Notes: generated by a model from the sequence alone, not told the origin. A DNA stretch of 10,122 nucleotides from Dehalococcoidia bacterium (GCA_030606765.1 JAUWFX010000056.1:1-10122), one strand, 5' to 3'. Positions 1 through 6,663 are shown, numbered from the stretch's first letter. Program-made: numbers and translations.

Positions 1-438
1 ACTGCGGTCGACAAGTACTCCAATACCAATGACAATCCCCCCCTGTTTAGCTACAGCACTTATCGTCTCTCTGAGCGAGCTTCCTGTGGTCAGGATGTCA
101 TCAACAATAAGGATGTGTTCGCCAGGCGCAATTTCAAAATCGCGTCGGAAGACCCTTACCTCTCCCTCTTTTTCGGCGAAGATGCTCCTCGCTCCTAATT
201 GGCGGGCGGTTTCAAAGGCCAAAATAATGCCGCCGGTGGTTGGCCCGGCAACTACGTCTATTTTTTGCCTTTTAAAGTGTTGGGCGATAAGGCGACACAG
301 TTTCTCAGTAAGATGCGGGTGCTGCAAGATGCGAAACTTTTCCCAATAAACAGGTGAGTGTAATCCTGAGGCGAGCAGGAAATGGCCTTCTTTTATTGCT
401 CCGGCCGTCTTGAATATATCTAGCACCTTGTCACTCAA
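1..438 (-). CDS. pyrE: Orotate phosphoribosyltransferase, C-terminus cut by window edge
   Basis: Joins orotate to PRPP to give orotidine 5'-monophosphate in cytoplasmic de novo pyrimidine synthesis. The visible 146 codons carry an N-terminal segment with GHFLLASGLHSPVYWEKF, the VAGPTTGGI loop, and the PRPP-binding motif ILIVDDILTTGSS that marks type I phosphoribosyltransferases. Family members are usually about 180-210 residues, so roughly 40-60 C-terminal residues lie beyond position 1. The start is uncertain. A TTG at 438-436 overlaps the end of lepB and has a GGGG stretch about 7 nt upstream; a GTG at 426-424 is the alternative. The gene is 3' of lepB in the same direction with an 8-bp overlap if TTG is used, which suggests co-transcription and translational coupling. 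The family call is firm from the PRPP motif; the start is inferred. Confidence 0.93.
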   Translation of the reverse strand, partial: MSDKVLDIFKTAGAIKEGHFLLASGLHSPVYWEKFRILQHPHLTEKLCRLIAQHFKRQKIDVVAGPTTGGIILAFETARQLGARSIFAEKEGEVRVFRRDFEIAPGEHILIVDDILTTGSSLRETISAVAKQGGIVIGIGVLVDRS

Positions 439-1009
439 GTTGCACCCCAAACGAATGGCTAACCATCATTTCTTGCTCACTGGCTACGTCCAACTCCGGG
501 TAGCTGTAATGTTTGACTACCCCCCATTTGCTTGGTGGCCAGTAGATAAACCAGGCCCTGCCAATGATATTATCCCGGGGCACAGTCCAGTCATTATGTG
601 AGTCGTTACTGCTATTGCGATTGTCGCCGAGGACGAGGTATTCGTTCTCGGGAACTTCTGTGGCTGGCATCGTGTAGTTTGGCGGCGCCATGATATATTC
701 CTCCTCCAGGGGGATGCCGTCGATAAAAACCTTTTCATCTTTAATCTCCACGGTCTCGCCGGGCAAGCCGATAACGCGTTTGATGAAAGGGTATTGGGAA
801 GCAAACGGCGGGGTAAAGACTATTACCTCTCCTCGCTGTGGGCCAGAGGAGCGGTAACTCACCTTGTTAACCATAATGCACTCACCGTCTTGGAAATTGG
901 GCTCCATACTGGACATTACCACAGTATAGCTCTGTACAGTGAGCCGAAGGCAAACAAAAACGGCTACGGCGATAAGAATAGTTATGCCGACTTCACGAAG
1001 AATTTTCAT
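431..1009 (-). CDS. lepB: Signal peptidase I
   Basis: Membrane-bound serine protease that removes signal peptides from exported proteins on the outer face of the cytoplasmic membrane. The 192-residue product has one N-terminal transmembrane segment (about residues 8-26) and then the family boxes in order: SSMEPNF with catalytic Ser34, FIKRVIGLPGE with general-base Lys77, and GDNRNSSNDS at 128-137. The length matches the short one-TM type I peptidases typical of Gram-positive-like bacteria. The usual SMxPT box reads SMEPN here, a mild variation. The ATG at 1009 has only a weak upstream GAAG. It is divergent from the ORF at 1086, with a 76-bp gap that must hold its promoter; I found no convincing -35/-10 pair there. 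It overlaps pyrE by 8 bp. Confidence 0.96.
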   Translation of the reverse strand: MKILREVGITILIAVAVFVCLRLTVQSYTVVMSSMEPNFQDGECIMVNKVSYRSSGPQRGEVIVFTPPFASQYPFIKRVIGLPGETVEIKDEKVFIDGIPLEEEYIMAPPNYTMPATEVPENEYLVLGDNRNSSNDSHNDWTVPRDNIIGRAWFIYWPPSKWGVVKHYSYPELDVASEQEMMVSHSFGVQLE

Positions 1010-1085
1010 TAGCGAAGCTTCATTTTACCATAAACCATAAAGTTAGTTCATTCGTTATAGCTCTACTTGTCGGCACTATTCCTTA

Positions 1086-1748
1086 ATGCTAACATTCGAA
1101 GACATATTCGGGCTGGATGCCTTCCAAAGCCTGCATGTGGTAAAATATATGTGTCAGGAATCGCCGATGATTGAGTTAGCGAGACTATTCAACTTAGAAC
1201 CTGAAGATGAGCGGAGGCTTAATTCCCATGCATTAGAGCGTATGAATGCCTGGGAAGCTCGCATTCTAAGGAAGACATCACAGCTCAATATCCAGGAGAT
1301 CATGGCAGCCCTGGATACTTATCTACATGACAACGAGAGGGTTGAATTTAACAAATCCTTGGCCGCTATAACAAGGTGGCTGTCTGGGTGTATGGATATT
1401 GTAAGTAGATATTTCCTACATGCCTATGCCACATGGGTTATTGACCCGATGATCCGAGTTGAATCGTTGATAATGAGGGCATATCAAAGGGCTGAGGCGG
1501 AACGACGGAAAAAGGAATATGAGGATAGATGGTGTGCTGCATTTGTATCTATAACTCCGCCTGTTGATGACGCCAAGAAATATCTGAACGATAAGGAACA
1601 CGAAGAGTTCACACTAGCTGTCGGAAAAGCCATCGAGGCATACCTAGAAAAGGGCGAAGCATACATGGCTGACGTGAGGGCTTTTGACTATGGCTGGTGG
1701 TTAAAAAAGATTCGAGGGCGCAAAGAGGAAGAGGCACAAAAGCTCTAG
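1086..1748 (+). CDS. Hypothetical protein, charged and helical, no family recognised
   Basis: Encodes 220 residues rich in Glu, Lys and Arg with heptad-like stretches, for example around residues 134-147 (MRAYQRAEAERRKK) and near the C-terminus (RGRKEEEAQKL). There is no signal peptide or clear membrane segment and no catalytic motif I know. Start choice is uncertain. The ATG at 1086 lacks a ribosome binding site, while the in-frame ATG at 1167 has AGGA 7 nt upstream. The ORF ends at a TAG (1746-1748), but the same frame stays open from 1749 through 2114, first through a charged segment and then into tyrosine-recombinase sequence. It may therefore be a gene cut by insertion or recombination and joined to a recombinase remnant. 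I assign no function. Confidence 0.55.
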   Translation: MLTFEDIFGLDAFQSLHVVKYMCQESPMIELARLFNLEPEDERRLNSHALERMNAWEARILRKTSQLNIQEIMAALDTYLHDNERVEFNKSLAAITRWLSGCMDIVSRYFLHAYATWVIDPMIRVESLIMRAYQRAEAERRKKEYEDRWCAAFVSITPPVDDAKKYLNDKEHEEFTLAVGKAIEAYLEKGEAYMADVRAFDYGWWLKKIRGRKEEEAQKL

Positions 1749-1919
1749 GCTACACGTACAGCCGATGAATACAATCAGCGCCTTAATCAAGAAGTATCAA
1801 AACTGGCCTCGCGACTTGACCGTAAGCATAGAGACCTGGCAAGTTATTCCCAGGCAAAAATTCGGGATAAGCGGTATACCGATCACAACTTTAATTATGT
1901 TCTCTCTCAAGAGAGTGAA
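1749..1919 (+). other. Open in-frame extension after the TAG of the hypothetical ORF
   Basis: These 57 codons contain no stop and are in the same frame as both the 1086-1748 ORF and the downstream recombinase fragment. The translation is charged and helical (EYNQRLNQEVSKLASRLDRK near its start), much like the preceding ORF. It does not resemble the core-binding domain of a recombinase. The simplest reading is that the original protein extended to about 1919, and that TAG 1746-1748 is a nonsense mutation or a readthrough stop. Confidence 0.4.
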
Positions 1920-2114
1920 ATGAATTTCGACAGTTTTCACGACCTTAGACACACTCACGCTACCCTCTTGCTAAAAGGTGGCGTACACCCTAAAATAATA
2001 AGTGAAAGGCTGGGGCACGCCAATATTGGCATTACTCTTGATACTTATAGATATGTCTTGTGGGGGTTACAGGAGAGAATGGTGGCAAAATGGTGGCAAG
2101 GAATTCTGACCTAG
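1920..2114 (+). pseudogene. Tyrosine recombinase (phage-type integrase), C-terminal remnant A
   Basis: Tyrosine recombinases catalyse site-specific integration and excision through a covalent 3'-phosphotyrosine. About 64 residues of the C-terminal catalytic domain remain. The HDLRHTHAT box carries the second catalytic Arg (codon 1947-1949), followed by LGHANI, and DTYRYV carries the nucleophile Tyr (codon 2046-2048). The N-terminal DNA-binding domains, the first catalytic Arg and the Lys hairpin are missing, so it cannot act as a recombinase. The sequence recognisable as recombinase begins abruptly just before the second Arg box. It ends 7 nt before a broken tRNA-Lys gene, the usual int-att arrangement. 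Confidence 0.85.
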
Positions 2115-2121
2115 CCAGTAT

Positions 2122-2306
<185 letters not shown>

Positions 2307-2339
2307 CATGATTTGAAGCTAACGGGCAAACAAGATTGG

Positions 2340-2361
2340 TGAGTTGTGGCGCTACAACTCA
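2340..2361. repeat. Hairpin, 8-bp stem with 6-nt loop
   Basis: TGAGTTGT pairs perfectly with ACAACTCA around the loop GGCGCT. Its right arm shares 2358-2361 with the left arm of the larger inverted repeat 2358-2424, so the two structures would be mutually exclusive in RNA. There is no T-tract, so it is not an obvious terminator. Confidence 0.5.
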
Positions 2362-2424
2362 AGCTATCCTTGTGGTATTTTAACAGGCTCGTTATACGTG
2401 ACTATAATATGAGGATAGCTTGAG
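2358..2424. repeat. Perfect 13-bp inverted repeat with 41-nt spacer
   Basis: CTCAAGCTATCCT at 2358-2370 is the exact reverse complement of AGGATAGCTTGAG at 2412-2424. The arm length and lack of mismatches make chance unlikely. It could be the ends of a tiny mobile cassette or a long RNA stem; nothing in the sequence decides between them. Confidence 0.6.
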
Positions 2425-2604
2425 ACTCTACCGGAACATAAACAACGATTAGAGCGAGTCCATCGCCCGATCCAAAGGGCATACCCCCTTCTTGAAATAG
2501 ATATACCTGTCTCTGACCTATTTGGATTTTGGGGATGCGTTGAAGCATTGGAACTACCTAGATATATCCCAGCAGACAATACTATATCTCTGCAGAGGAT
2601 ATAG
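2419..2604 (+). other. Short open frame of unknown origin, no start codon
   Basis: A stop-free frame of 61 codons with protein-like composition, including RVHRPIQRAYPLLEIDIPVS followed by DLFGFWGCVEALELPRYIP, ending at TAG 2602-2604. It has no ATG or ribosome binding site near its beginning and a stop immediately upstream (2416-2418). It may be a fragment of a lost gene. Its end lies inside the 2573-2613 palindrome. I do not recognise the family, and chance openness remains possible. Confidence 0.22.
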
Positions 2605-2613
2605 TATTGTCTG
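2573..2613. repeat. Near-perfect 41-nt palindrome centred on CTGCAG
   Basis: The left arm CAGACAATACTATATCTCTG (2573-2592) is matched by the right arm through 2613, with a single extra G as the only irregularity. That gives two 20-nt arms with no spacer, which can extrude as a cruciform or fold as a long RNA hairpin. No T-tract follows, so a classic rho-independent terminator is unlikely. It may be a palindromic insertion unit or a protein-binding site. Confidence 0.75.
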
Positions 2614-2821
2614 AAGTATACGGCTAGTGCCCTCGCCAATCGTCAATATCAGGATGCTTGAAGGCATAAACAGCAACTGCTATTAGCATTATGACTATTT
2701 AGCCATTAACTCTCTCCAATTAAATTCGTTTTACTTGTAGATTAGGGGATTTTCCCTCTCCTTGGTACTTTTAGGCTATGGCAAGAAAATCTTAATGTCC
2801 AAATGTAGGACTTTTTGGTCA

Positions 2822-2850
2822 TAGACAAGCTATAGAACTTTTATTAAAAT
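2822..2850 (+). promoter_or_regulatory. Predicted sigma-70 type promoter for the kinase-regulator operon
   Basis: TAGACA (2822-2827, 5 of 6 to TTGACA) is followed after exactly 17 nt by TAAAAT (2845-2850, 5 of 6 to TATAAT). Transcription would start near 2857, leaving a leader of about 90 nt before the kinase ATG at 2949. This is the best promoter match I found in the window. It is pattern-based only. Confidence 0.5.
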
Positions 2851-2948
2851 TTTGATACTCAAGGTGAGAACCAATCGAGTTGAAGTAGGTAAGTGAAAGG
2901 TGAATTATGTTGAGAAGATTCGCATAAGAAAGTAGCGGGTATAGAACT

Positions 2949-5084
2949 ATGTCATTGAGTCGGAAGATGGGACTAGCCGTAGCAGTCGCTGTAACTGTGG
3001 TTGTTGTTCTGACTATAGTATATATGCTGCTCTTCATGCGTAGCTTTCAGCGAAGTGAGGAGCAAAACACCAGTCAGATGGTTGAACAAGCCATTGGCGC
3101 TTTCGATGACGAGCTTCGGAGACTGGATATTCTGAATCGCGATTGGGCAGCCTGGGACGATACCTACAATTTCGTCAAATCTCCTAGTGAGAATGAGGAC
3201 TACCTCGAAGTCAACTTTATCGACGCGACATTCGCTGACGCTGAACTCAATTTCATATTGATCATCGACAACTCAGGTCGTCTTGTGCACGGTGAGGCGT
3301 TCGACCTGAACACTGAAGAAGAGGTGCCTATTCCAGAGAGCTTGCAGGAGCATATTTCTGACGAAGCCCTCATACGTCACGAGGGCGTAGACGACAGCGT
3401 GATAGGAATTATCCTGCTTCCGGAAGGCCCGTTGCTGGTTTCTTCCCGACCCATCGTTACCAGCGAAAGAGAGGGGCCAATTGAGGGGACAATCATCATG
3501 GCTCAGTTCATGGATTCAAGTGTGGTCGGCGCACTCTCTGATACTATACACTTACCTCTCGTCCTAATGACTGTCAACGATACGAACATGCCCTCAGATC
3601 TTGAAGTCGCACGCTTGTCTCTGACAATAGAGGCACCGGTCCTGGTCCGTGCGATAAGCTCAGAGTCTATGGCAGGATATTTTTTACTGAAGGACATCTA
3701 TGGAAATCCGGCTATCATCTTCAGACTAACCATGCCCCGAACTATCTATGCCCAGAGTGTGGCTACAATAAGATATTTCTTGCTTGCGATCATGGCATTT
3801 GCGCTTCTCTGTGCATTTCTATTCGCTCCGCTACTAAAGAGGCTGGTAATCTCCAGAGTAGCACGCGTGGGCGAGTTCATGGGCAACCTCGGCACTACCG
3901 GTGATCTCTCAAAGCGCTTAACCATCCAGGGAAACGATGAAATAACCAAGCTTGCAAAAGATATAAACAGTACAATTGAAGCCCTAGAGAAGGCAGAATC
4001 CAATACCAAGGCCCAGAAAGGACTGATTGACCGTATCCTGGCCACCACACCTAGCGCCGTACTTGTGATTGGTGATGATGAGAAAATAAAACTGGCCAAC
4101 CGGGCATTCTATGATGCCTTCAAGAAGAAGGAGGCAGAGGTAGAGACAAAACCAATTTCCGAAATCATACCGACAGAGGAGTTATCGCAGGCAATACCGA
4201 AGGCACGCTCCGGCAAGACGTCTAATGTCACGCACGAGTTCAGACATAGGGTGAATGGTCAAGAGAAAATGTTTGTGGCCAACATACTCCGGATGGGGGA
4301 AGATGAAGTTCTGCTTATCCTAGGTGATGTAACTGAAGAGCGCGCCAAGCAGGATCGGCTCTACCTCACCGACCGGTTGGCGTCAATTGGTGAAATGGCA
4401 GCCGGCATCGCCCATGAGCTGAATAACCCGCTGACCGGAGTCATTGGGCTGTCTCAGCTGCTTTTGGATGAAGAAATGTCGGATGGTGCTAAGGAAGATC
4501 TGAAGTCGATCTACAATGAAGCCCAACGGGCTGCCGCAGTACTCAAGCACCTCCTCACCTTCGCCCGGAAACATACGGCAGAAAGAAAGGCAGTACAGGT
4601 AAATGCTGTTGTAGAAGACGTGCTTAGTCTGCGAGCCTATGAACACAAAGTCAATAATATCCGGGTGACAACCCGGTTTGACAATCATCTCCCGGAAATC
4701 ATAGCTGACCTGTTCCAGATACAGCAGGTCTTTATCAATATCGTTCTCAACGCTGAGCAAGCCATGATGGCGGCTCATAAAGAGGGAACGCTTACCATTA
4801 CTACCGAGAGAGTTGGTGGCAACATCAAAGTATCGTTTTCAGATGATGGCCCGGGGATTTCTCCCGAGAATATGCGTAAGCTGTTCTTACCCTTCTTCAC
4901 TACCAAGGAGGTAGGTGAAGGTACCGGGTTAGGCCTGAGTATTTCCTATGGGATAGTCACCAATCACGGCGGCAGGATATACGCCCAAAGTGAGCTGGGT
5001 AAAGGAGCCACTTTTGTCGTCGAATTACCGGTGGGCGGCCACCAGGGAGGAGAACTGTATGACTCAAGGCAATACACATCGTAG
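2949..5084 (+). CDS. Membrane sensor histidine kinase, CHASE4-HAMP-PAS-HisKA-HATPase
   Basis: A 711-residue sensor that would autophosphorylate on His and pass phosphate to a response regulator. Domains in order: TM1 at about residues 8-31; an extracytoplasmic CHASE4-type sensor (about 35-270) with the signature DWAAWDDTY at 65-73; TM2 at about 274-297; HAMP linker at about 298-350; PAS domain at about 358-460; dimerisation helix with GIAHELNNPLTG, phospho-acceptor His489; and ATPase with N box Asn601, G1 DDGPGI at 632-637 and G2 GEGTGLGLS at 656-664. All catalytic boxes are intact. The H-box style HELNNPLTG is that of NtrB/HWE-unrelated HisKA kinases. The ATG at 2949 has a weak upstream purine stretch; Met7 is a possible alternative. 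The CHASE4 ligand is unknown. It overlaps the next gene by 26 bp, pointing to a coupled operon. Confidence 0.95.
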   Translation: MSLSRKMGLAVAVAVTVVVVLTIVYMLLFMRSFQRSEEQNTSQMVEQAIGAFDDELRRLDILNRDWAAWDDTYNFVKSPSENEDYLEVNFIDATFADAELNFILIIDNSGRLVHGEAFDLNTEEEVPIPESLQEHISDEALIRHEGVDDSVIGIILLPEGPLLVSSRPIVTSEREGPIEGTIIMAQFMDSSVVGALSDTIHLPLVLMTVNDTNMPSDLEVARLSLTIEAPVLVRAISSESMAGYFLLKDIYGNPAIIFRLTMPRTIYAQSVATIRYFLLAIMAFALLCAFLFAPLLKRLVISRVARVGEFMGNLGTTGDLSKRLTIQGNDEITKLAKDINSTIEALEKAESNTKAQKGLIDRILATTPSAVLVIGDDEKIKLANRAFYDAFKKKEAEVETKPISEIIPTEELSQAIPKARSGKTSNVTHEFRHRVNGQEKMFVANILRMGEDEVLLILGDVTEERAKQDRLYLTDRLASIGEMAAGIAHELNNPLTGVIGLSQLLLDEEMSDGAKEDLKSIYNEAQRAAAVLKHLLTFARKHTAERKAVQVNAVVEDVLSLRAYEHKVNNIRVTTRFDNHLPEIIADLFQIQQVFINIVLNAEQAMMAAHKEGTLTITTERVGGNIKVSFSDDGPGISPENMRKLFLPFFTTKEVGEGTGLGLSISYGIVTNHGGRIYAQSELGKGATFVVELPVGGHQGGELYDSRQYTS

Positions 5085-5457
5085 GAAAGCCTTGGTGGTT
5101 GAGGATGAGCCTGTCGTCAGCCAGATATGCCGGAGAATGCTCATGGCTGAAGGCTTTGATGTCGACATTGCTATGAATGGATTGATCGCCAAGAAGATGG
5201 TGGATGATAAGAGCTATGACCTTTGCCTGAGTGATATCAGGACACCGGGTATGGATGGAATCCAACTATACCAGTATCTGGAACAAGAACACCCTGAGCT
5301 CGCCCGCAGGGTCATATTCACCACTGGCGATGTCATGAGTGACTATATTGCCCAATTCCTTGAAGGAACCAAAAGACCGTTTCTACCTAAACCATTCACT
5401 CCAGATGAACTGAAACAGGTAATTAGAGATGCTCTCGCTGAAATTGACAGCCAATAA
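5059..5457 (+). CDS. Single-domain response regulator (receiver only)
   Basis: A 132-residue CheY-type receiver with no output domain. Key residues are present: the acidic pocket VVEDEP (Glu15, Asp16), the phospho-acceptor Asp59 in LSDIRTPGMDG, the switch Thr88/Thr89 in FTTGD, and the conserved Lys111 in LPKPF. The start at ATG 5059 is chosen because GGGAGGAG lies about 7 nt upstream and the homology begins there. A longer in-frame start at 4990 would only add kinase-shadow sequence. It overlaps the kinase 3' end by 26 bp, so it is almost certainly the kinase partner. With no DNA-binding domain it must act through protein contacts, as a phosphorelay intermediate, or as a phosphate sink. Its last codons coincide with the start of the tsaD remnant in another frame. 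Confidence 0.94.
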   Translation: MTQGNTHRRKALVVEDEPVVSQICRRMLMAEGFDVDIAMNGLIAKKMVDDKSYDLCLSDIRTPGMDGIQLYQYLEQEHPELARRVIFTTGDVMSDYIAQFLEGTKRPFLPKPFTPDELKQVIRDALAEIDSQ

Positions 5458-5629
5458 GACATTAACCCAGCATTTCCTTGCCAACTCGCCTATTCCGGTT
5501 CTTATTCCCCCTCCCCACTTATGTACTGATAGTGCTGCTATGGTGGCTGCTTGTGGCTATTATCATTTCCAAGCTGGCAAGATAAGTGGTTATGACCTGG
5601 ATGTAGTGCCCAGCCTCAGTCTTGGTTAA
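5447..5629 (+). pseudogene. tsaD: C-terminal remnant of tRNA threonylcarbamoyladenosine transferase TsaD
   Basis: TsaD (Gcp/YgjD) makes the t6A modification at position 37 of tRNAs that read ANN codons. This frame gives about 60 residues ending at TAA 5627-5629. They match the conserved C-terminus of the family: PIPVLIPPPHLCTDSAAM, then ACGYYHFQAG and a DLDVVPSLSLG tail. Similarity seems to begin at ANKTL (about 5450), inside the final codons of the response regulator, which is in a different frame. The ATPase core and metal-binding histidines of TsaD are absent, so it is nonfunctional. It implies a recombination junction between the response regulator and a former tsaD gene. Recognition is from memory of the motif, not a search. 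Confidence 0.75.
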
Positions 5630-5834
5630 CCTATTAACCTCTCTTATGGGACTCGGAAATGTTAATGATAAATTCGGGGTAAGTAATCAAACCATAGTTT
5701 GAAATTTTTAGCATTATCAAGCAGAATAGAGTGTCTGGTCTAAGCAATGTCTATACGTTCAAGGTCGACTGGGCTGGGTTGCCCCTGCGACAATTTAATG
5801 TAGCACCAACTCAACACCCGTTACCGCTCACTAA

Positions 5835-6107
5835 CTAAAGCCACCCACTGCCCTGGCAATTAGGGCAAGTTATTTGTCCTGTGCCTCTACATTCTCTGTC
5901 CGGACAGACCGTCCATTGCCGTTTAAAACCGAGGTCAATGCTTTCAGGAGGGATTTTACCTTTACCCTTACATACGGGACAGTCTATTCTGCCGCTTCCT
6001 TTACATCTAGGACATTTACTCTTCATCACACTTCCTAGAAGTGCCATAACTTTTTCATATCTCCGCAACTCGGTATCATTCTTACCTTTACCTCTCTCCA
6101 AATCCAC
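5835..6107 (-). CDS. Small DnaJ-type zinc-ribbon protein (CxxCxGxG repeats)
   Basis: Up to 90 residues with four Cys motifs like the central zinc-binding region of DnaJ: CPRCKGSG, CPVCKGKG, CPDRECRGTG and CPNCQGSG at the very C-terminus. The third is expanded to CX4C, unusual for the repeat. Two Zn ions could be held. There is no J domain or substrate-binding C-terminal domain, so it is not a DnaJ; small stand-alone proteins of this kind are thought to act in protein folding or as adaptors, but no specific role can be given. The start is uncertain: GTG at 6107 has no ribosome binding site, while ATG at about 6026-6024 (residue 28) has AGGAAG just upstream and would give a 63-residue protein that is nearly all zinc ribbon. 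It follows the membrane-anchored gene by 8 bp. Confidence 0.72.
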   Translation of the reverse strand: MDLERGKGKNDTELRRYEKVMALLGSVMKSKCPRCKGSGRIDCPVCKGKGKIPPESIDLGFKRQWTVCPDRECRGTGQITCPNCQGSGWL

Positions 6108-6115
6108 TAGCTGGA

Positions 6116-6310
6116 CTACTCATTAAGTATTCCTGTCATCGTAATGGTTATCGTGGCACTTGCCGAAGAATTGCTTGTCTCGCTCATATTGCCAGTTACC
6201 TTCTTAACAGAAACACTGGCATTGGGAATAGAAACGACAGTATCAATTAAACCTAGTAGAACTAACCCTGCGAGTAGGATTGCAAGGATAATCAAGAATA
6301 GCTTCTTCAC
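6116..6310 (-). CDS. Small membrane-anchored protein, function unknown
   Basis: With the GTG start at 6310 (AGAGG about 8 nt upstream) the protein has 64 residues; an upstream GTG at 6319 would add three. The N-terminus KKLFLIILAILLAGLVLLGL is a single membrane segment or uncleaved signal anchor. It is followed by a short Ser/Thr-rich tail with NASVSV, SNSSAS and ATITITMTG, probably beta-prone and facing outward. I recognise no family. It lies 8 bp upstream of the zinc-ribbon gene in the same direction, so the two are probably one transcript. Confidence 0.55.
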   Translation of the reverse strand: MKKLFLIILAILLAGLVLLGLIDTVVSIPNASVSVKKVTGNMSETSNSSASATITITMTGILNE

Positions 6311-6330
6311 TTCCACCACCTCTTAATTCA

Positions 6331-6336
6331 ATTATG
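6331..6336 (-). promoter_or_regulatory. Possible -10 element for the small minus-strand operon
   Basis: On the minus strand CATAAT (5 of 6 to TATAAT) lies about 20 nt upstream of the GTG at 6310. A -35 at the right spacing (TTCTAT) is poor, so this is only a candidate. Confidence 0.25.
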
Positions 6337-6378
6337 CCACTAGCTAACCCCATATAGAAGAACCTGTGAATTGCTGGC

Positions 6379-6530
6379 TCAGTGAAGTTTGAGGACAGCT
6401 TGAAGCTTTATCGAATCAGAGCCACCTGTGCTGCCTCGGAGCCTCGTCGCCCAGACAGCCAGTGCCACTGAAACCAGCGCCAACAAGCCTATTATGGCCG
6501 TCTTCTCGACCGGAGAAAGCTCTTCCTCTC
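6379..6530 (-). other. Possible remnant of a one-TM protein, cut by a dispersed repeat
   Basis: The minus-strand frame ending at TGA 6379-6381 encodes ELSPVEKTAIIGLLALVSV, continuing as a hydrophobic segment and then WATRLRGSTGG. This looks like a single membrane helix with a short basic tail. Upstream in the frame, the coding sequence runs into the palindromic repeat at 6535-6607, and there is no start codon with a ribosome binding site. It may be the 3' end of a gene interrupted by the repeat, or chance hydrophobicity. Confidence 0.25.
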
Positions 6531-6534
6531 TCTG

Positions 6535-6607
6535 TCTTTGCGAGGAGCGTAGCGAAGAAGCAATCTCGGTGGGGGCAATGAGATTGCCACGCTTCGCTCG
6601 CAATGAT
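6535..6607. repeat. Dispersed palindromic repeat (REP/MITE-like)
   Basis: The right arm GAGATTGCCACGCTTCGCTC, continuing GCAATGA, pairs imperfectly with the left arm beginning TCTTTGCGAGGAGCGTAGCG and ending GCAATCTC, around the loop GGTGGGGGCAAT. I recognise this as a widely scattered intergenic repeat of the CATTGCGAGCGAAGCGTGGCAATCTC type, seen in many bacteria and often mis-annotated as short proteins. A degenerate partial tandem (AATGATAA and CTCGCAACGACAA units) extends to about 6657. Confidence 0.75.
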
Positions 6608-6663
6608 AAAAGATGTGGGGCGCGAAATGATAAGACGGAAGGTGGCTCGCAACGACAATATGA

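Larger units (their letters stand above)
2307..2948. other. Region without a convincing gene, rich in inverted repeats
   Basis: These 642 bp hold three inverted repeats (2340-2361, 2358-2424, 2573-2613), one short open frame (2419-2604) and a good sigma-70 type promoter (2822-2850) that likely serves the kinase gene. I find no recognisable protein on either strand. The minus-strand frame at 2364-2639 reads as low-complexity shadow of the inverted repeats. Confidence 0.6.

Noticed and set aside
29..349. A 106-codon plus-strand open frame over pyrE
   Set aside because: It is antisense to an unmistakable PRPP-binding motif and has no family resemblance.
2409..2440. Similarity of GAGGATAGCTTGAGACTCTA to GAGGACAGCTTGAAGCTTTA near 6391, both readable as EDSL(R/K)LYR, a Cas2-like motif
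   Set aside because: Only about nine residues match, stops or non-Cas2 sequence flank both sites, and there is no CRISPR array or cas1 nearby. About 21 of 28 bases agree, which chance or a shared repeat could explain.
4383..4778. A 131-codon minus-strand open frame inside the kinase gene
   Set aside because: It is antisense to the HisKA and ATPase boxes and has no recognisable features.
5630..5834. Possible gene or RNA between the tsaD remnant and the zinc-ribbon gene
   Set aside because: Neither strand holds more than about 25 plausible codons, and no strong hairpin or promoter was seen.
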